A stretch of 64,000 bases of DNA from Nemertoderma westbladi (Eukaryota; Xenacoelomorpha; Nemertodermatida; Nemertodermatidae). How positions within the stretch are numbered: position 1 is the stretch's first letter; every line of letters begins with the position of its first letter. The notes beneath the pieces are model-generated. The model made no database searches. It saw nothing but the letters and a program-made list of their open reading frames with translations, and was not told the DNA's origin. The position numbers were made by a program, and so were the translations under genes. Below, in pieces: positions 1-14,795 of this stretch. Where the stretch lies: the NCBI GenBank assembly GCA_032718475.1, contig JAUCBJ010000754.1:1-64000 (forward strand). The letters run 5' to 3'.

Positions 1-3000
1 GGAGATCAGAGACTCACTTAATAAGGAGATTAGTGACTCACTTAATAAAGAGATCAGAGACTCACTTAATAAGGAGATCAGAGACTCACTTAATAAGGAG
101 ATGAGTGACTCACTTAATAAGGAGATTAGTGACTCACTTAATAAGGAGATCAGAGACTCACTTAATAAGGAGATCAGTGACTCACTTAATAAAGAGATTA
201 GTGACTCACTTAATAAGGAGATCAGAGACTCACTTAATAAGGAGATCAGAGACTCACTTAATAAAGATATTAGTGACTCACTTAATAAGGAGATCAGAGA
301 CTCACTTAATAAGGAGATCAGTGACTCACTTAATAAAGAGATTAGTGACTCACTTAATAAGGAGACCAGAGACTCACTTAATAAGGAGATCAGAGACTCA
401 CTTAATAAGGAGATTAGTGACTCACTTAATAAGGAGATCAGAGACTCACTTAATAAGGAGATCAGAGACTCACTTAATAAGGAGATCAGAGACTCACTTA
501 ATAAGGAGATTAGTGACTCACTTAATAAAGAGATCAGAGACTCACTTAATAAGGAGATCAGAGACTCACTTAATAAGGAGATGAGTGACTCACTTAATAA
601 GGAGATTAGTGACTCACTTAATAAGGAGATCAGAGACTCACTTAATAAAGATATTAGTGACTCACTTAATAAGGAGATCAGAGACTCACTTAATAAGGAG
701 ATCAGTGACTCACTTAATAAGGAGATTAGTGACTCACTTAATAAGGAGATCAGAGACTCACTTAATAAGGAGATCAGAGACTCACTTAATAAAGATATTA
801 GTGACTCACTTAATAAGGAGATCAGAGACCACTTAATAAGGAGATCAGTGACTCACTTAATAAAGAGATTAGTGACTCACTTAATAAGGAGATCAGAGAC
901 TCACTTAATAAGGAGATCAGAGACTCACTTAATAAGGAGATTAGTGACTCACTTAATAAGGAGATCAGAGACTCACTTAATAAGGAGATCAGAGACTCAC
1001 TTAATAAGGAGATTAGTGACTCACTTAATAAAGAGATCAGAGACTCACTTAATAAGGAGATCAGAGACTCACTTAATAAAGATATTAGAGACTCACTTAA
1101 TAAGGAGATCAGAGACTCACTTAATAAGGAGATCAGCGTCTCACTTAATAAGGAGATTAGTGACTCACTTAATAAGGAGATCAGAGACTCACTTAATAAG
1201 GAGATCAGAGACTCACTTAATAAGGAGATTAGTGACTCACTTAATAAGGAGATCAGAGACTCACTTAATAAAGAGATTAGAGACTCACTTAATAAAGAGA
1301 TTAGTGACTCACTTAATAAGGAGATCAGAGACTCACTTAATAAGGAGATCAGTGACTCACTTAATAAGGAGATTAGTGACTCACTTAATAAGGAGATCAG
1401 AGACTCACTTAATAAGGAGATCAGAGACTCACTTAATAAAGATATTAGTGACTCACTTAATAAGGAGATCAGAGACTCACTTAATAAAGAGATTAGTGAC
1501 TCACTTAATAAAGAGATCCGAGACTCACTTAATAAGGAGATCAGAGACTCACTTAATAAGGAGATCAGAGACTCACTTAATAAGGAGATCAGAGACTCAC
1601 TTAATAAGGAGATCAGAGACTCACTTAATAAGGAGATCAGTGACTCACTTAATAAGGAGATTAGTGACTCACTTAATAAGGAGATCAGAGACTCACTTAA
1701 TAAGGAGATCAGAGACTTACTTAATAAAGATATTAGTGACTCACTTAATAAGGAGATCAGAGACTCACTTAATAAGGAGATCAGAGACTCACTTAATAAG
1801 GAGATTAGTGACTCACTTAATAAGGAGATCAGAGACTCACTTAATAAAGAGATCAGAGATTCACTTAATAAGGAGATCAGAGACTCACTTAATAAGGAGA
1901 TCAGAGACTCACTTAATAAGGAGATCAGAGACTCACTTAATAAGGAGATCAGTGACTCACTTAATAAGGAGATTAGTGACTCACTTAATAAGGAGATCAG
2001 AGACTCACTTAATAAGGAGATTAGTGACTCACTTAATAAGGAGATCAGAGACTCACTTAATAAGGAGATCAGAGACTCACTTAATAAGGAGATCAGAGAC
2101 TCACTTAATAAGGAGATTAGTGACTCACTTAATAAAGAGATCAGAGACTCACTTAATAAGGAGATCAGAGACTCACTTAATAAGGAGATGAGTGACTCAC
2201 TTAATAAGGAGATTAGTGACTCACTTAATAAGGAGATCAGAGACTCACTTAATAAGGAGATCAGTGACTCACTTAATAAAGAGATTAGTGACTCACTTAA
2301 TAAGGAGATCAGAGACTCACTTAATAAGGAGATCAGAGACTCACTTAATAAAGATATTAGTGACTCACTTAATAAGGAGATCAGAGACTCACTTAATAAG
2401 GAGATCAGTGACTCACTTAATAAAGAGATCAGTGACTCACTTAATAAGGAGACCAGAGACTCACTTAATAAGGAGATCAGAGACTCACTTAATAAGGAGA
2501 TTAGTGACTCACTTAATAAGGAGATCAGAGACTCACTTAATAAGGAGATCAGAGACTCACTTAATAAGGAGATCAGAGACTCACTTAATAAGGAGATTAG
2601 TGACTCACTTAATAAAGAGATCAGAGACTCACTTAATAAGGAGATCAGAGACTCACTTAATAAGGAGATGAGTGACTCACTTAATAAGGAGATTAGTGAC
2701 TCACTTAATAAGGAGATCAGAGACTCACTTAATAAAGATATTAGTGACTCACTTAATAAGGAGATCAGAGACTCACTTAATAAGGAGATCAGTGACTCAC
2801 TTAATAAGGAGATTAGTGACTCACTTAATAAGGAGATCAGAGACTCACTTAATAAGGAGATCAGAGACTCACTTAATAAAGATATTAGTGACTCACTTAA
2901 TAAGGAGATCAGAGACCACTTAATAAGGAGATCAGTGACTCACTTAATAAAGAGATTAGTGACTCACTTAATAAGGAGATCAGAGACTCACTTTAATAAG

Positions 3001-5090
3001 GAGATCAGAGACTCACTTAATAAGGAGATTAGTGACTCACTTAATAAGGAGATCAGAGACTCACTTAATAAGGAGATCAGAGACTCACTTAATAAGGAGA
3101 TTAGTGACTCACTTAATAAAGAGATCAGAGACTCACTTAATAAGGAGATCAGAGACTCACTTAATAAAGATATTAGAGACTCACTTAATAAGGAGATCAG
3201 AGACTCACTTAATAAGGAGATCAGCGTCTCACTTAATAAGGAGATTAGTGACTCACTTAATAAGGAGATCAGAGACTCACTTAATAAGGAGATCAGAGAC
3301 TCACTTAATAAGGAGATTAGTGACTCACTTAATAAGGAGATCAGAGACTCACTTAATAAAGAGATTAGAGACTCACTTAATAAAGAGATTAGTGACTCAC
3401 TTAATAAGGAGATCAGAGACTCACTTAATAAGGAGATCAGTGACTCACTTAATAAGGAGATTAGTGACTCACTTAATAAGGAGATCAGAGACTCACTTAA
3501 TAAGGAGATCAGAGACTCACTTAATAAAGATATTAGTGACTCACTTAATAAGGAGATCAGAGACTCACTTAATAAAGAGATTAGTGACTCACTTAATAAA
3601 GAGATCCGAGACTCACTTAATAAGGAGATCAGAGACTCACTTAATAAGGAGATCAGAGACTCACTTAATAAGGAGATCAGAGACTCACTTAATAAGGAGA
3701 TCAGAGACTCACTTAATAAGGAGATCAGTGACTCACTTAATAAGGAGATTAGTGACTCACTTAATAAGGAGATCAGAGACTCACTTAATAAGGAGATCAG
3801 AGACTTACTTAATAAAGATATTAGTGACTCACTTAATAAGGAGATCAGAGACTCACTTAATAAGGAGATCAGAGACTCACTTAATAAGGAGATTAGTGAC
3901 TCACTTAATAAGGAGATCAGAGACTCACTTAATAAAGAGATCAGAGATTCACTTAATAAGGAGATCAGAGACTCACTTAATAAGGAGATCAGAGACTCAC
4001 TTAATAAGGAGATCAGAGACTCACTTAATAAGGAGATCAGTGACTCACTTAATAAGGAGATTAGTGACTCACTTAATAAGGAGATCAGAGACTCACTTAA
4101 TAAGGAGATTAGTGACTCACTTAATAAGGAGATCAGAGACTCACTTAATAAGGAGATCAGAGACTCACTTAATAAGGAGATCAGAGACTCACTTAATAAG
4201 GAGATTAGTGACTCACTTAATAAAGAGATCAGAGACTCACTTAATAAGGAGATCAGAGACTCACTTAATAAGGAGATGAGTGACTCACTTAATAAGGAGA
4301 TTAGTGACTCACTTAATAAGGAGATCAGAGACTCACTTAATAAGGAGATCAGTGACTCACTTAATAAAGAGATTAGTGACTCACTTAATAAGGAGATCAG
4401 AGACTCACTTAATAAGGAGATCAGAGACTCACTTAATAAAGATATTAGTGACTCACTTAATAAGGAGATCAGAGACTCACTTAATAAGGAGATCAGTGAC
4501 TCACTTAATAAAGAGATCAGTGACTCACTTAATAAGGAGACCAGAGACTCACTTAATAAGGAGATCAGAGACTCACTTAATAAGGAGATTAGTGACTCAC
4601 TTAATAAGGAGATCAGAGACTCACTTAATAAGGAGATCAGAGACTCACTTAATAAGGAGATCAGAGACTCACTTAATAAGGAGATTAGTGACTCACTTAA
4701 TAAAGAGATCAGAGACTCACTTAATAAGGAGATCAGAGACTCACTTAATAAGGAGATGAGTGACTCACTTAATAAGGAGATTAGTGACTCACTTAATAAG
4801 GAGATCAGAGACTCACTTAATAAAGATATTAGTGACTCACTTAATAAGGAGATCAGAGACTCACTTAATAAGGAGATCAGTGACTCACTTAATAAGGAGA
4901 TTAGTGACTCACTTAATAAGGAGATCAGAGACTCACTTAATAAGGAGATCAGAGACTCACTTAATAAAGATATTAGTGACTCACTTAATAAGGAGATCAG
5001 AGACCACTTAATAAGGAGATCAGTGACTCACTTAATAAAGAGATTAGTGACTCACTTAATAAGGAGATCAGAGACTCACTTTTAATAAGG
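1..5090. repeat. 2,088-bp higher-order repeat inside the 24-bp array
   Basis: The pattern of unit variants recurs every 2,087-2,088 bp (87 units). The same variant block starts at 585, 2672 and 4760. Each copy holds a unit with a one-base deletion (gagaccactt, near 830, 2915 and 5002). In copies two and three this is followed by a unit with a lengthened T run (ctttaat near 2993, cttttaat near 5080); copy one has a normal unit at that place. This indicates block duplication by unequal exchange after the unit variants arose. Confidence 0.85.
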
Positions 5091-8000
5091 AGATCAGAGA
5101 CTCACTTAATAAGGAGATTAGTGACTCACTTAATAAGGAGATCAGAGACTCACTTAATAAGGAGATCAGAGACTCACTTAATAAGGAGATTAGTGACTCA
5201 CTTAATAAAGAGATCAGAGACTCACTTAATAAGGAGATCAGAGACTCACTTAATAAAGATATTAGTGACTCACTTAATAAGGAGATCAGAGACTCACTTA
5301 ATAAGGAGATCAGCGTCTCACTTAATAAGGAGATTAGTGACTCACTTAATAAGGAGATCAGAGACTCACTTAATAAGGAGATCAGAGACTCACTTAATAA
5401 GGAGATTAGTGACTCACTTAATAAGGAGATCAGAGACTCACTTAATAAAGAGATTAGAGACTCACTTAATAAAGAGATTAGTGACTCACTTAATAAGGAG
5501 ATCAGAGACTCACTTAATAAGGAGATCAGTGACTCACTTAATAAGGAGATTAGTGACTCACTTAATAAGGAGATCAGAGACTCACTTAATAAGGAGATCA
5601 GAGGCTCACTTAATAAAGATATTAGTGACTCACTTAATAAGGAGATCAGAGACTCACTTAATAAAGAGATTAGTGACTCACTTAATAAAGAGATCCGAGA
5701 CTCACTTAATAAGGAGATCAGAGACTCACTTAATAAGGAGATCAGAGACTCACTTAATAAGGAGATCAGAGACTCACTTAATAAGGAGATCAGAGACTCA
5801 CTTAATAAGGAGATCAGTGACTCACTTAATAAGGAGATTAGTGACTCACTTAATAAGGAGATCAGAGACTCACTTAATAAGGAGATCAGAGACTTACTTA
5901 ATAAAGATATTAGTGACTCACTTAATAAGGAGATCAGAGACTCACTTAATAAGGAGATCAGAGACTCACTTAATAAGGAGATTAGTGACTCACTTAATAA
6001 GGAGATCAGAGACTCACTTAATAAAGAGATCAGAGATTCACTTAATAAGGAGATCAGAGACTCACTTAATAAGGAGATCAGAGACTCACTTAATAAGGAG
6101 ATCAGAGACTCACTTAATAAGGAGATCAGTGACTCACTTAATAAGGAGATTAGTGACTCACTTAATAAGGAGATCAGAGACTCACTTAATAAAGAGATTA
6201 GTGACTCACTTAATAAGGAGATCCGAGACTCACTTAATAAGGAGATCAGAGACTCACTTAATAAGGAGATCAGAGACTCACTTAATAAAGAGATTAGTGA
6301 CTCACTTAATAAGGAGATCAGAGACTCACTTAATAAGGAGATTAGTGATTCACTTAATAAGGAGATCAGAGACTCACTTAATAAGGAGATCAGAGACTCA
6401 CTTAATAAGGAGATCAGATACTCACTTAATAAGGAGATAAGAGACTCACTTAATAAAGAGATCAGAGACTCACTTAATAAGGAGATCCGAGACTCACTTA
6501 ATAAGGAGATCAGAGACTCACTTAATAAGGAGATCAGAGACTCACTTAATAAGGAGATCAGAGACTCACTTAATAAGGAGATCAGAGATTCACTTAATAA
6601 GGAGATCAGTGACTCACATAATAAGGAGATTAGTGACTCACTTAATAAGGAGATCAGAGACTCACGTAATAAGGAGATTAGAGACTCACTTAATAAAGAT
6701 ATTAGTGACTCACTTAATAAGGAGATCAGAGACTCACTTAATAAAGAGATTAGTGACTCACTTAATAAAGAGATTAGTGACTCACTTAATAAGGAGATTA
6801 GAGACTCACTTAATAAGGAGATTAGTGACTCACTTAATAAGGAGATCAGAGACTCACTTAATAAAGAGATCAGAGACTCACTTAATAAGGAGATCAGAGA
6901 CTCACTTAATAAGGAGATCAGAGACTCACTTAATAAGGAGATCAGAGACTCACTTAATAAGGAGATCAGTGACTCACTTAATAAGGAGATTAGTGACTCA
7001 CTTAATAAGGAGATCAGAGACTCACTTAATAAAGATATTAGTGACTCACTTAATAAGGAGATCAGAGACTCACTTAATAAGGAGATCAGAGACTCACTTA
7101 ATAAGGAGATCAGTGACTCACTTAATAAGGAGATTAGTGACTCACTTAATAAGGAGATCAGAGACTCACTTAATAAAGATATTAGTGACTCACTTAATAA
7201 GGAGATCAGAGACTCACTTAATAAGGAGATCAGAGACTCACTTAATAAGGAGATCAGAGACTCACTTAATAAGGAGATCAGTGACTCACTTAATAAGGAG
7301 ATTAGTGACTCACTTAATAAGGAGATCAGAGACTCACTTAATAAGGAGATCAGAGACTCACTTAATAAGGAGATCAGAGACTCACTTAATAAGGAGATCA
7401 GTGTCTCACTTAATAAGGAGATTAGTGACTCACTTAATAAGGAGATCAGAGACTCACTTAATAAAGTGATTAGTGACTCACTTAATAAAGATATTAGTGA
7501 CTCACTTAATAAGGAGATCCGAGAATCACTTAATAAGGAGATCAGAGACTCACTTAATAAGGAGATCAGAGACTCACTTAATAAGGAGATCAGAGACTCA
7601 CTTAATAAGGAGATCAGAGACTCACTTAATAAGGAGATCAGTGACTCACTTAATAAGGAGATTAGTGACTCACTTAATAAGGAGATCAGAGACTCACGTA
7701 ATAAGGAGATCAGAGACTCACTTAATAAAGATATTAGTGACTCACTTAATAAGGAGATCAGAGACTCACTTAATAAAGAGATTAGTGACTCACTTAATAA
7801 AGAGATTAGTGACTCACTTAATAAGGAGATTAGAGACTCACTTAATAAGGAGATTAGTGACTCACTTAATAAGGAGATCAGAGACTCACTTAATAAAGAG
7901 ATCAGAGACTCACTTAATAAGGAGATCAGAGACTCACTTAATAAGGAGATCAGAGACTCACTTAATAAGGAGATCAGAGACTCACTTAATAAGGAGATCA

Positions 8001-11000
8001 GTGACTCACTTAATAAGGAGATTAGTGACTCACTTAATAAGGAGATCAGAGACTCACTTAATAAAGATATTAGTGACTCACTTAATAAGGAGATCATAGA
8101 CTCACTTAATAAGGAGATCAGAGACTCACTTAATAAGGAGATCAGTGACTCACTTAATAAGGAGATTAGTGACTCACTTAATAAGGAGATCAGAGACTCA
8201 CTTAATAAGGAGATCAGAGACTCACTTAATAAAGATATTAGTGACTCACTTAATAAGGAGATCAGAGACTCACTTAATAAGGAGATCAGAGACTCACTTA
8301 ATAAGGAGATCAGTGACTCACTTAATAAGGAGATTAGTGACTCACTTAATAAGGAGATCAGAGACTCACTTAATAAGGAGATCAGAGACTCACTTAATAA
8401 GGAGATTAGTGACTCACTTAATAAGGAGATCAGAGACTCACTTAATAAAGAGATCAGAGACACACTTAATAAGGAGATCAGAGACTCACTTAATAAGGAG
8501 ATCAGAGACTCACTTAATAAGGAGATCAGTGACTCACTTAATAAGGAGATTAGTGACTCACTTAATAAGGAGATCAGAGACTCACTTAATAAGGAGATCA
8601 GAGACTCACTTAATAAAGATATTAGTGACTCACTTAATAAGGAGATCAGAGACTCACTTAATAAGGAGATCAGAGACTCACTTAATAAGGAGATCAGAGA
8701 CTCACTTAATAAGGAGATCAGAGACTCACTTAATAAGGAGATCAGAGACTCACTTAATAAGGAGATCAGAGACTCACTTAATAAGGAGATCAGTGACTCA
8801 CTTAATAAGGAGATCAGAGACTCACTTAATAAGGAGATCAGAGACTCACTTAATAAAGATATTAGTGACTCACTTAATAAGGAGATCAGAGACTCACTTA
8901 ATAAGGAGATCAGTGACTCACTTAATAAAGAGATCAGTGACTCACTTAATAAGGAGACCAGAGACTCACTTAATAAGGAGATCAGAGACTCACTTAATAA
9001 GGAGATTAGTGACTCACTTAATAAGGAGATCAGAGACTCACTTAATAAGGAGATCAGAGACTCACTTAATAAGGAGATCAGAGACTCACTTAATAAGGAG
9101 ATTAGTGACTCACTTAATAAAGAGATCAGAGACTCACTTAATAAGGAGATCAGAGACTCACTTAATAAGGAGATGAGTGACTCACTTAATAAGGAGATTA
9201 GTGACTCACTTAATAAGGAGATCAGAGACTCACTTAATAAAGATATTAGTGACTCACTTAATAAGGAGATCAGAGACTCACTTAATAAGGAGATCAGTGA
9301 CTCACTTAATAAGGAGATTAGTGACTCACTTAATAAGGAGATCAGAGACTCACTTAATAAGGAGATCAGAGACTCACTTAATAAAGATATTAGTGACTCA
9401 CTTAATAAGGAGATCAGAGACCACTTAATAAGGAGATCAGTGACTCACTTAATAAAGAGATTAGTGACTCACTTAATAAGGAGATCAGAGACTCACTTTT
9501 AATAAGGAGATCAGAGACTCACTTAATAAGGAGATTAGTGACTCACTTAATAAGGAGATCAGAGACTCACTTAATAAGGAGATCAGAGACTCACTTAATA
9601 AGGAGATTAGTGACTCACTTAATAAAGAGATCAGAGACTCACTTAATAAGGAGATCAGAGACTCACTTAATAAAGATATTAGTGACTCACTTAATAAGGA
9701 GATCAGAGACTAACTTAATAAGGAGATCAGCGTCTCACTTAATAAGGAGATTAGTGACTCACTTAATAAGGAGATCAGAGACTCACTTAATAAGGAGATC
9801 AGAGACTCACTTAATAAGGAGATTAGTGACTCACTTAATAAGGAGATCAGAGACTCACTTAATAAAGAGATTAGAGACTCACTTAATAAAGAGATTAGTG
9901 ACTCACTTAATAAGGAGATCAGAGACTCACTTAATAAGGAGATCAGTGACTCACTTAATAAGGAGATTAGTGACTCACTTAATAAGGAGATCAGAGACTC
10001 ACTTAATAAGGAGATCAGAGGCTCACTTAATAAAGATATTAGTGACTCACTTAATAAGGAGATCAGAGACTCACTTAATAAAGAGATTAGTGACTCACTT
10101 AATAAAGAGATCCGAGACTCACTTAATAAGGAGATCAGAGACTCACTTAATAAGGAGATCAGAGACTCACTTAATAAGGAGATCAGAGACTCACTTAATA
10201 AGGAGATCAGAGACTCACTTAATAAGGAGATCAGTGACTCACTTAATAAGGAGATTAGTGACTCACTTAATAAGGAGATCAGAGACTCACTTAATAAGGA
10301 GATCAGAGACTTACTTAATAAAGATATTAGTGACTCACTTAATAAGGAGATCAGAGACTCACTTAATAAGGAGATCAGAGACTCACTTAATAAGGAGATT
10401 AGTGACTCACTTAATAAGGAGATCAGAGACTCACTTAATAAAGAGATCAGAGATTCACTTAATAAGGAGATCAGAGACTCACTTAATAAGGAGATCAGAG
10501 ACTCACTTAATAAGGAGATCAGAGACTCACTTAATAAGGAGATCAGTGACTCACTTAATAAGGAGATTAGTGACTCACTTAATAAGGAGATCAGAGACTC
10601 ACTTAATAAAGAGATTAGTGACTCACTTAATAAGGAGATCCGAGACTCACTTAATAAGGAGATCAGAGACTCACTTAATAAGGAGATCAGAGACTCACTT
10701 AATAAAGAGATTAGTGACTCACTTAATAAGGAGATCAGAGACTCACTTAATAAGGAGATTAGTGATTCACTTAATAAGGAGATCAGAGACTCACTTAATA
10801 AGGAGATCAGAGACTCACTTAATAAGGAGATCAGATACTCACTTAATAAGGAGATAAGAGACTCACTTAATAAAGAGATCAGAGACTCACTTAATAAGGA
10901 GATCCGAGACTCACTTAATAAGGAGATCAGAGACTCACTTAATAAGGAGATCAGAGACTCACTTAATAAGGAGATCAGAGACTCACTTAATAAGGAGATC

Positions 11001-13100
11001 AGAGATTCACTTAATAAGGAGATCAGTGACTCACATAATAAGGAGATTAGTGACTCACTTAATAAGGAGATCAGAGACTCACGTAATAAGGAGATTAGAG
11101 ACTCACTTAATAAAGATATTAGTGACTCACTTAATAAGGAGATCAGAGACTCACTTAATAAAGAGATTAGTGACTCACTTAATAAAGAGATTAGTGACTC
11201 ACTTAATAAGGAGATTAGAGACTCACTTAATAAGGAGATTAGTGACTCACTTAATAAGGAGATCAGAGACTCACTTAATAAAGAGATCAGAGACTCACTT
11301 AATAAGGAGATCAGAGACTCACTTAATAAGGAGATCAGAGACTCACTTAATAAGGAGATCAGAGACTCACTTAATAAGGAGATCAGTGACTCACTTAATA
11401 AGGAGATTAGTGACTCACTTAATAAGGAGATCAGAGACTCACTTAATAAAGATATTAGTGACTCACTTAATAAGGAGATCAGAGACTCACTTAATAAGGA
11501 GATCAGAGACTCACTTAATAAGGAGATCAGTGACTCACTTAATAAGGAGATTAGTGACTCACTTAATAAGGAGATCAGAGACTCACTTAATAAAGATATT
11601 AGTGACTCACTTAATAAGGAGATCAGAGACTCACTTAATAAGGAGATCAGAGACTCACTTAATAAGGAGATCAGAGACTCACTTAATAAGGAGATCAGTG
11701 ACTCACTTAATAAGGAGATTAGTGACTCACTTAATAAGGAGATCAGAGACTCACTTAATAAGGAGATCAGAGACTCACTTAATAAGGAGATCAGAGACTC
11801 ACTTAATAAGGAGATCAGTGTCTCACTTAATAAGGAGATTAGTGACTCACTTAATAAGGAGATCAGAGACTCACTTAATAAAGTGATTAGTGACTCACTT
11901 AATAAAGATATTAGTGACTCACTTAATAAGGAGATCCGAGAATCACTTAATAAGGAGATCAGAGACTCACTTAATAAGGAGATCAGAGACTCACTTAATA
12001 AGGAGATCAGAGACTCACTTAATAAGGAGATCAGAGACTCACTTAATAAGGAGATCAGTGACTCACTTAATAAGGAGATTAGTGACTCACTTAATAAGGA
12101 GATCAGAGACTCACGTAATAAGGAGATCAGAGACTCACTTAATAAAGATATTAGTGACTCACTTAATAAGGAGATCAGAGACTCACTTAATAAAGAGATT
12201 AGTGACTCACTTAATAAAGAGATTAGTGACTCACTTAATAAGGAGATTAGAGACTCACTTAATAAGGAGATTAGTGACTCACTTAATAAGGAGATCAGAG
12301 ACTCACTTAATAAAGAGATCAGAGACTCACTTAATAAGGAGATCAGAGACTCACTTAATAAGGAGATCAGAGACTCACTTAATAAGGAGATCAGAGACTC
12401 ACTTAATAAGGAGATCAGTGACTCACTTAATAAGGAGATTAGTGACTCACTTAATAAGGAGATCAGAGACTCACTTAATAAAGATATTAGTGACTCACTT
12501 AATAAGGAGATCATAGACTCACTTAATAAGGAGATCAGAGACTCACTTAATAAGGAGATCAGTGACTCACTTAATAAGGAGATTAGTGACTCACTTAATA
12601 AGGAGATCAGAGACTCACTTAATAAGGAGATCAGAGACTCACTTAATAAAGATATTAGTGACTCACTTAATAAGGAGATCAGAGACTCACTTAATAAGGA
12701 GATCAGAGACTCACTTAATAAGGAGATCAGTGACTCACTTAATAAGGAGATTAGTGACTCACTTAATAAGGAGATCAGAGACTCACTTAATAAGGAGATC
12801 AGAGACTCACTTAATAAGGAGATTAGTGACTCACTTAATAAGGAGATCAGAGACTCACTTAATAAAGAGATCAGAGACACACTTAATAAGGAGATCAGAG
12901 ACTCACTTAATAAGGAGATCAGAGACTCACTTAATAAGGAGATCAGTGACTCACTTAATAAGGAGATTAGTGACTCACTTAATAAGGAGATCAGAGACTC
13001 ACTTAATAAGGAGATCAGAGACTCACTTAATAAAGATATTAGTGACTCACTTAATAAGGAGATCAGAGACTCACTTAATAAGGAGATCAGAGACTCACTT
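4500..13100. repeat. Tandem 4,417-bp duplication inside the 24-bp array
   Basis: Blocks at 5121, 6609, 7466 and 8145 recur at 9538, 11026, 11883 and 12562, a constant offset of 4,417 bp (184 units plus 1 base). Private variants are shared, such as the four-T unit at 5080 and 9497, and the gacacactt unit at about 8460 and 12877. A few differences exist, for example gactaactt near 9711. The correspondence fades near 8.7 kb and 13.1 kb; outer limits are approximate. Confidence 0.8.
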
Positions 13101-14091
13101 AATAAGGAGATTAGTGACTCACTTAATAAGGAGATCAGAGACTCACTTAATAAAGAGATCAGAGACTCACTTAATAAGGAGATCAGAGACTCACTTAATA
13201 AGGAGATCAGAGACTCACTTAATAAGGAGATCAGAGACTCACTTAATAAGGAGATCAGTGACTCACTTAATAAGGAGATTAGTGACTCACTTAATAAGGA
13301 GATCAGAGACTCACTTAATAAGGAGATTAGTGACTCACTTAATAAGGAGATCCGAGACTCACTTAATAAGGAGATCAGAGACTCACTTAATAAGGAGATC
13401 AGAGACTCACTTAATAAGGAGATCAGAGACTCACTTAATAAGGAGATCAGAGACTCACTTAATAAGGAGATCAGAGACTCACTTAATAAGGAGATCAGAG
13501 ACTCACTTAATAAGGAGATCAGAGACTTACTTAATAAGGAGATCAGAGACTCACTTAATAAGGAGATCAGTGACTCACTTAATAAGGAGATTAGTGACTC
13601 ACTTAATAAGGAGATCAGAGACTCACTTAATAAGGAGATCAGAGACTCACTTAATAAAGATATTAGTGACTCACTTAATAAGGAGATCAGAGACTCACTT
13701 AATAAGGAGATCAGAGACTCACTTAATAAGGAGATTAGTGACTCACTTAATAAGGAGATCAGAGACTCACTTAATAAAGAGATCAGAGACTCACTTAATA
13801 AGGAGATCAGAGACTCACTTAATAAGGAGATCAGAGACTCACTTAATAAGGAGATCAGAGACTCACTTAATAAGGAGATCAGAGACTCACTTAATAATGA
13901 GATCAGAGACTCACTTAATAAGGAGATCAGTGACTCACTTAATAAGGAGATCAGAGACTCACTTAATAAGGAGATCAGAGACTCACTTAATAAAGATATT
14001 AGTGACTCACTTAATAAGGAGATCAGAGACTCACTTAATAAGGAGATCAGAGACTCACTTAATAAGGAGATTAGTGACTCACTTAATAAGG

Positions 14092-14096
14092 AGATC
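14092..14096. repeat. Target-site duplication, left copy (AGATC)
   Basis: AGATC directly precedes the TG of the 5' LTR and recurs directly after the CA of the 3' LTR at 32809-32813. Removing the element and one copy leaves a continuous 24-bp repeat unit. A 5-bp duplication fits BEL/Pao integration. Confidence 0.93.
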
Positions 14097-14598
14097 TGTT
14101 ACGGTATATGGCGCTGTATCCACATTATTAGCCATCATACAGTACAATATATTAGTCCATTATACAGTACGCAATATTAGTCCGTTATGCAGTATAATAA
14201 TTTAGATAAGGTATAATAGCGCAATGACATTTAGATAAGGAAATTGAAACGCCCATATATTTGAATTCATCCATTTTGTATAGTATGTAGCCCTACCTAT
14301 GTAATTTTGTATTAGGATATAAGTAGATAGTTCCAGGGTAGCAAGTTCAGTTGGACCCTGGATTTTGGGCTTGCTGTTATTAGTCTTGATGGGCTAGCTA
14401 TCACGTGTCGTAATTTCCTATAATTGCGCTAAATTAATGTTTGTGCATCATGTTATTAGTACCGCTAAATTAAGCACCGGCAAAATTACTTTATATGGTG
14501 ACGTTTTGAGGGTTTGAGAAGCAATAGGGCTACAATCCGGCTTTCTTATTGGACTAACGGCTTCCAGGTTGGTCTAATGATAAGCGCGGATTGAAGAG

Positions 14599-14643
14599 CC
14601 AATGAGTGAGCGATTGCATCACCCTTCTCGGATCACATATAAA
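14599..14643 (+). promoter_or_regulatory. LTR promoter: CCAAT and TATA box
   Basis: CCAAT lies at 14599-14603 and TATAAAT at 14638-14644, so transcription would start near 14665-14675. The same pair occurs in the 3' LTR near 29450-29497. The spacing is that of a Pol II core promoter; the start site itself is inferred. Confidence 0.6.
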
Positions 14644-14795
14644 TTGGCGGTTTGCCGGTAGAGCTGTACTACAACAACAACGACAACACCCCAATAACCT
14701 TACCCACTCACTCAGACATATTTAGTACCATTAAGTTAGAAGTATATTTTGCGTATTTTCTGCAATTTTCTACCTTTTGATTAATTTTCTTGGAA

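Larger units (their letters stand above)
1..14096. repeat. 24-bp minisatellite array, distal part
   Basis: About 587 head-to-tail copies of a 24-bp unit, running off the left edge. In the host gene's sense (minus strand) a unit starts GTGAGTCTCT or GTGAGTCACT, continues GATCTC or AATCTC, and ends CTTATTAA or TTTATTAA. Variable positions are the A/T in agAgactc versus agTgactc, C/T in gatC/Tag, and G/A in aaG/Agag. Because 24 is a multiple of 3, several frames stay open for hundreds of codons on both strands; these are by-products of the repeat. The array fills the host-gene intron downstream of exon 34965-35109. It resumes after the BEL/Pao insertion. Confidence 0.98.

Noticed and set aside
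101-5085. Long open frames of 8-residue repeats (about 700 and 965 codons) in the 24-bp array
   Set aside because: The unit is 24 bp with no stop in several frames, so long frames follow automatically on both strands. The region is intronic to the host gene.
5068-12880. Minus-strand frames of over 1,000 codons (Ser/Leu/Glu repeats)
   Set aside because: Same cause. There is no independent start, no codon evidence, and the frame is cut from the exon by the stop in the first unit.
1-14096. CRISPR array
   Set aside because: Units are contiguous with no unique spacers, and the DNA is animal.
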